Shown in pieces: positions 63,072-64,000 of a stretch of 64,000 nucleotides of DNA. A program made the translations under genes and the position numbers. Within the stretch, counting starts at the first letter, position 1. Each line of letters begins with the position of its first letter. Below the pieces are notes generated by a model. That model was not told the origin of the DNA and searched no databases. It saw only the letters and a program-made list of their open reading frames with translations. Origin of the DNA: SSF14 sp037045585 (lineage in GTDB: Bacteria; Actinomycetota; Acidimicrobiia; Acidimicrobiales; Microtrichaceae); NCBI GenBank assembly GCA_037045585.1, contig JBAOIR010000065.1, positions 62,001 to 126,000 of the forward strand, written 5' to 3'.

Positions 63072-64000
63072 GCGCGACGTCCGCGGCCGGGCACGATGTG
63101 GACGGCGGCCAGCGATGCACCAGTGCCAGCGGCGGAGACGGTGACCGTGCGGTCGGCTCCCGGCGGGAGCGTGACGTGACGGAAGCCGCTCGGTGACGGC
63201 TCCAGCACCGATCGCCAGTCGCCGAGCGCGACCGTGACGACCGGTCCGGCGCCGGCCCCGGGGTCGATTCGAGGGACGTGCACGACCACGGTGGCCCGAC
63301 CCGGTGGGAGCGGGCCGACCGCGATCTCGCCACCGTCGAGCGAGAGCCCGGTCGTGGCGTCGGGCAGGGCGACGAGCTGAGCGGAGCTCGTGACGAGGGG
63401 TGAGCCCGCCCGGATGCTCGTGCACGAACGGAGGTCGCGTTCGACGGCGTCGGTCATGGCCGCCACCGTGAAGTCATCCTCGAACCGGGCGCGGGCCGAC
63501 GATCGACATCCGGGCGCGTCGGTCGCTGTCGCCGACCAGCTCGGCAAGGGTCGATGCCAGCGATGCGGAGTCGGGCGCCGTGAGCGCTCCGGCGCCGGTC
63601 GCACCGATCACCTCGGGAGCTGCCCCGGCGTCGAGGGCGACGACGGGGGTGCCCGCCATCATGGCCTCCACGAAGATGAGCCCGAACGACTCGAACCGTG
63701 ACGGCGCCACGAACAGGTCGGCACGACGGTAGGCGTCGACGACCTCCTCGTCGGACACCTCGCCGCGGAAGGTCACACGGTCCCACCACGGGGCGCCGAC
63801 GTGTGCCGCCTCGAACCGCCGCGGTACGTCATGCCGTTCTCGTCGAGGAGATCGTCACGTCCGATCAGCTCGAAGCGCGCATCGGGATGGGCCTCGAGCA
63901 CCGGCGGGATCGCCTCGAACAGGAGGTCGATGCCCTTGCGACGCTCGAAGCGACCGACGAACAACACCGTGACGCCGCCACCGCTCCCGCGATCACCGTC
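63068..64000 (-). pseudogene. GT4 glycosyltransferase with C-terminal beta domain, partial, two frameshifts
   Basis: The 5' end lies beyond the window. The visible part runs through VTVLFVGRFERRKGIDLLFE, then a break near 63820 (CCGCCGCGG), then RGEVSDEEVVDAYRRADLFV and APSRFESFGLIFVEAMMAG (the E-x7-E site), then a break near 63494, then a C-terminal domain of about 130 residues with a beta-sandwich look (LPPGRATVVVHVPRIDPG, GFRHVTLPPGADRTV). The extra C-terminal domain is unusual for GT4 and may bind glycan. It overlaps the next glycosyltransferase start by 4 nt. Confidence 0.78.

Overview
The window looks like chromosomal DNA of a high-GC actinobacterium, most likely an Acidimicrobiia member near Ilumatobacter. 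I infer this from gene content only: homodimeric pyruvate dehydrogenase E1, an LLM/F420-type oxidoreductase, DprE2, a paired SNF2 helicase and SWIM protein, DUF222-type HNH nuclease, secreted RCC1-like and Gly-rich proteins with Thr/Pro linkers, and high GC at third codon positions. I saw no tRNA, rRNA, CRISPR array, insertion sequence or prophage.

Layout. 0-2.5 kb: start of a metallo-beta-lactamase-fold gene, a small membrane protein, a Phd/YefM-PIN toxin-antitoxin pair with a double TGTACA operator, and an acyl-CoA dehydrogenase. 2.5-13.5 kb: secreted RCC1-like protein, MFS transporter, small proteins, alpha/beta hydrolase, frameshifted SNF2 helicase and SWIM genes, a polytopic protein and a HhH-GPD repair protein. 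13.6-23.8 kb: aceE, RNase HI, J-domain protein, SDR, HAD phosphatase, SRPBCC and YfcH-like proteins, two secreted repeat proteins, dprE2. 23.8-31.8 kb: a lipoate island: a 29-residue membrane peptide, lpd, a lipoylated E2, a LipB-LipA fusion, then a PPOX-like protein, an M24 peptidase and a membrane protein. 31.8-42.9 kb: LLM oxidoreductase, secreted peptidase-like lipoprotein, nucleotide-sugar epimerase, metH with a structured leader, asparaginase II, sirtuin, a 38-residue YqeY-like protein, a lipoprotein. 43-48.5 kb: large secreted protein, pepA, PduO-type adenosyltransferase, rhodanese-ThiF protein. 48.6-64 kb: a cell-surface glycan locus: YfhO-type membrane protein, GT2, HNH nuclease, a secreted PGRP amidase with four C-terminal repeats, rmlA-rmlC-rmlB-rmlD, a DUF6541-like membrane protein and two GT4 glycosyltransferases, the last cut by the window end.

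Two patterns run through the window. First, many starts lack a Shine-Dalgarno sequence and instead have a TAnnnT (or CAnnnT) hexamer ending 6-8 nt before the start codon, the geometry of leaderless transcripts; I used this to choose several starts. Second, about a dozen otherwise well-conserved genes are split by single-base frame changes, one in a G5 run. This looks more like uncorrected long-read error than gene decay. Frameshifted genes are given as whole spans marked pseudogene (apparent).

The observations I rate highest are the LipB-LipA fusion beside its lipoyl-protein substrates, the leaderless-promoter pattern, the structured leader of metH, and the 38-residue YqeY-like gene whose stop codon forms part of the sirtuin promoter.
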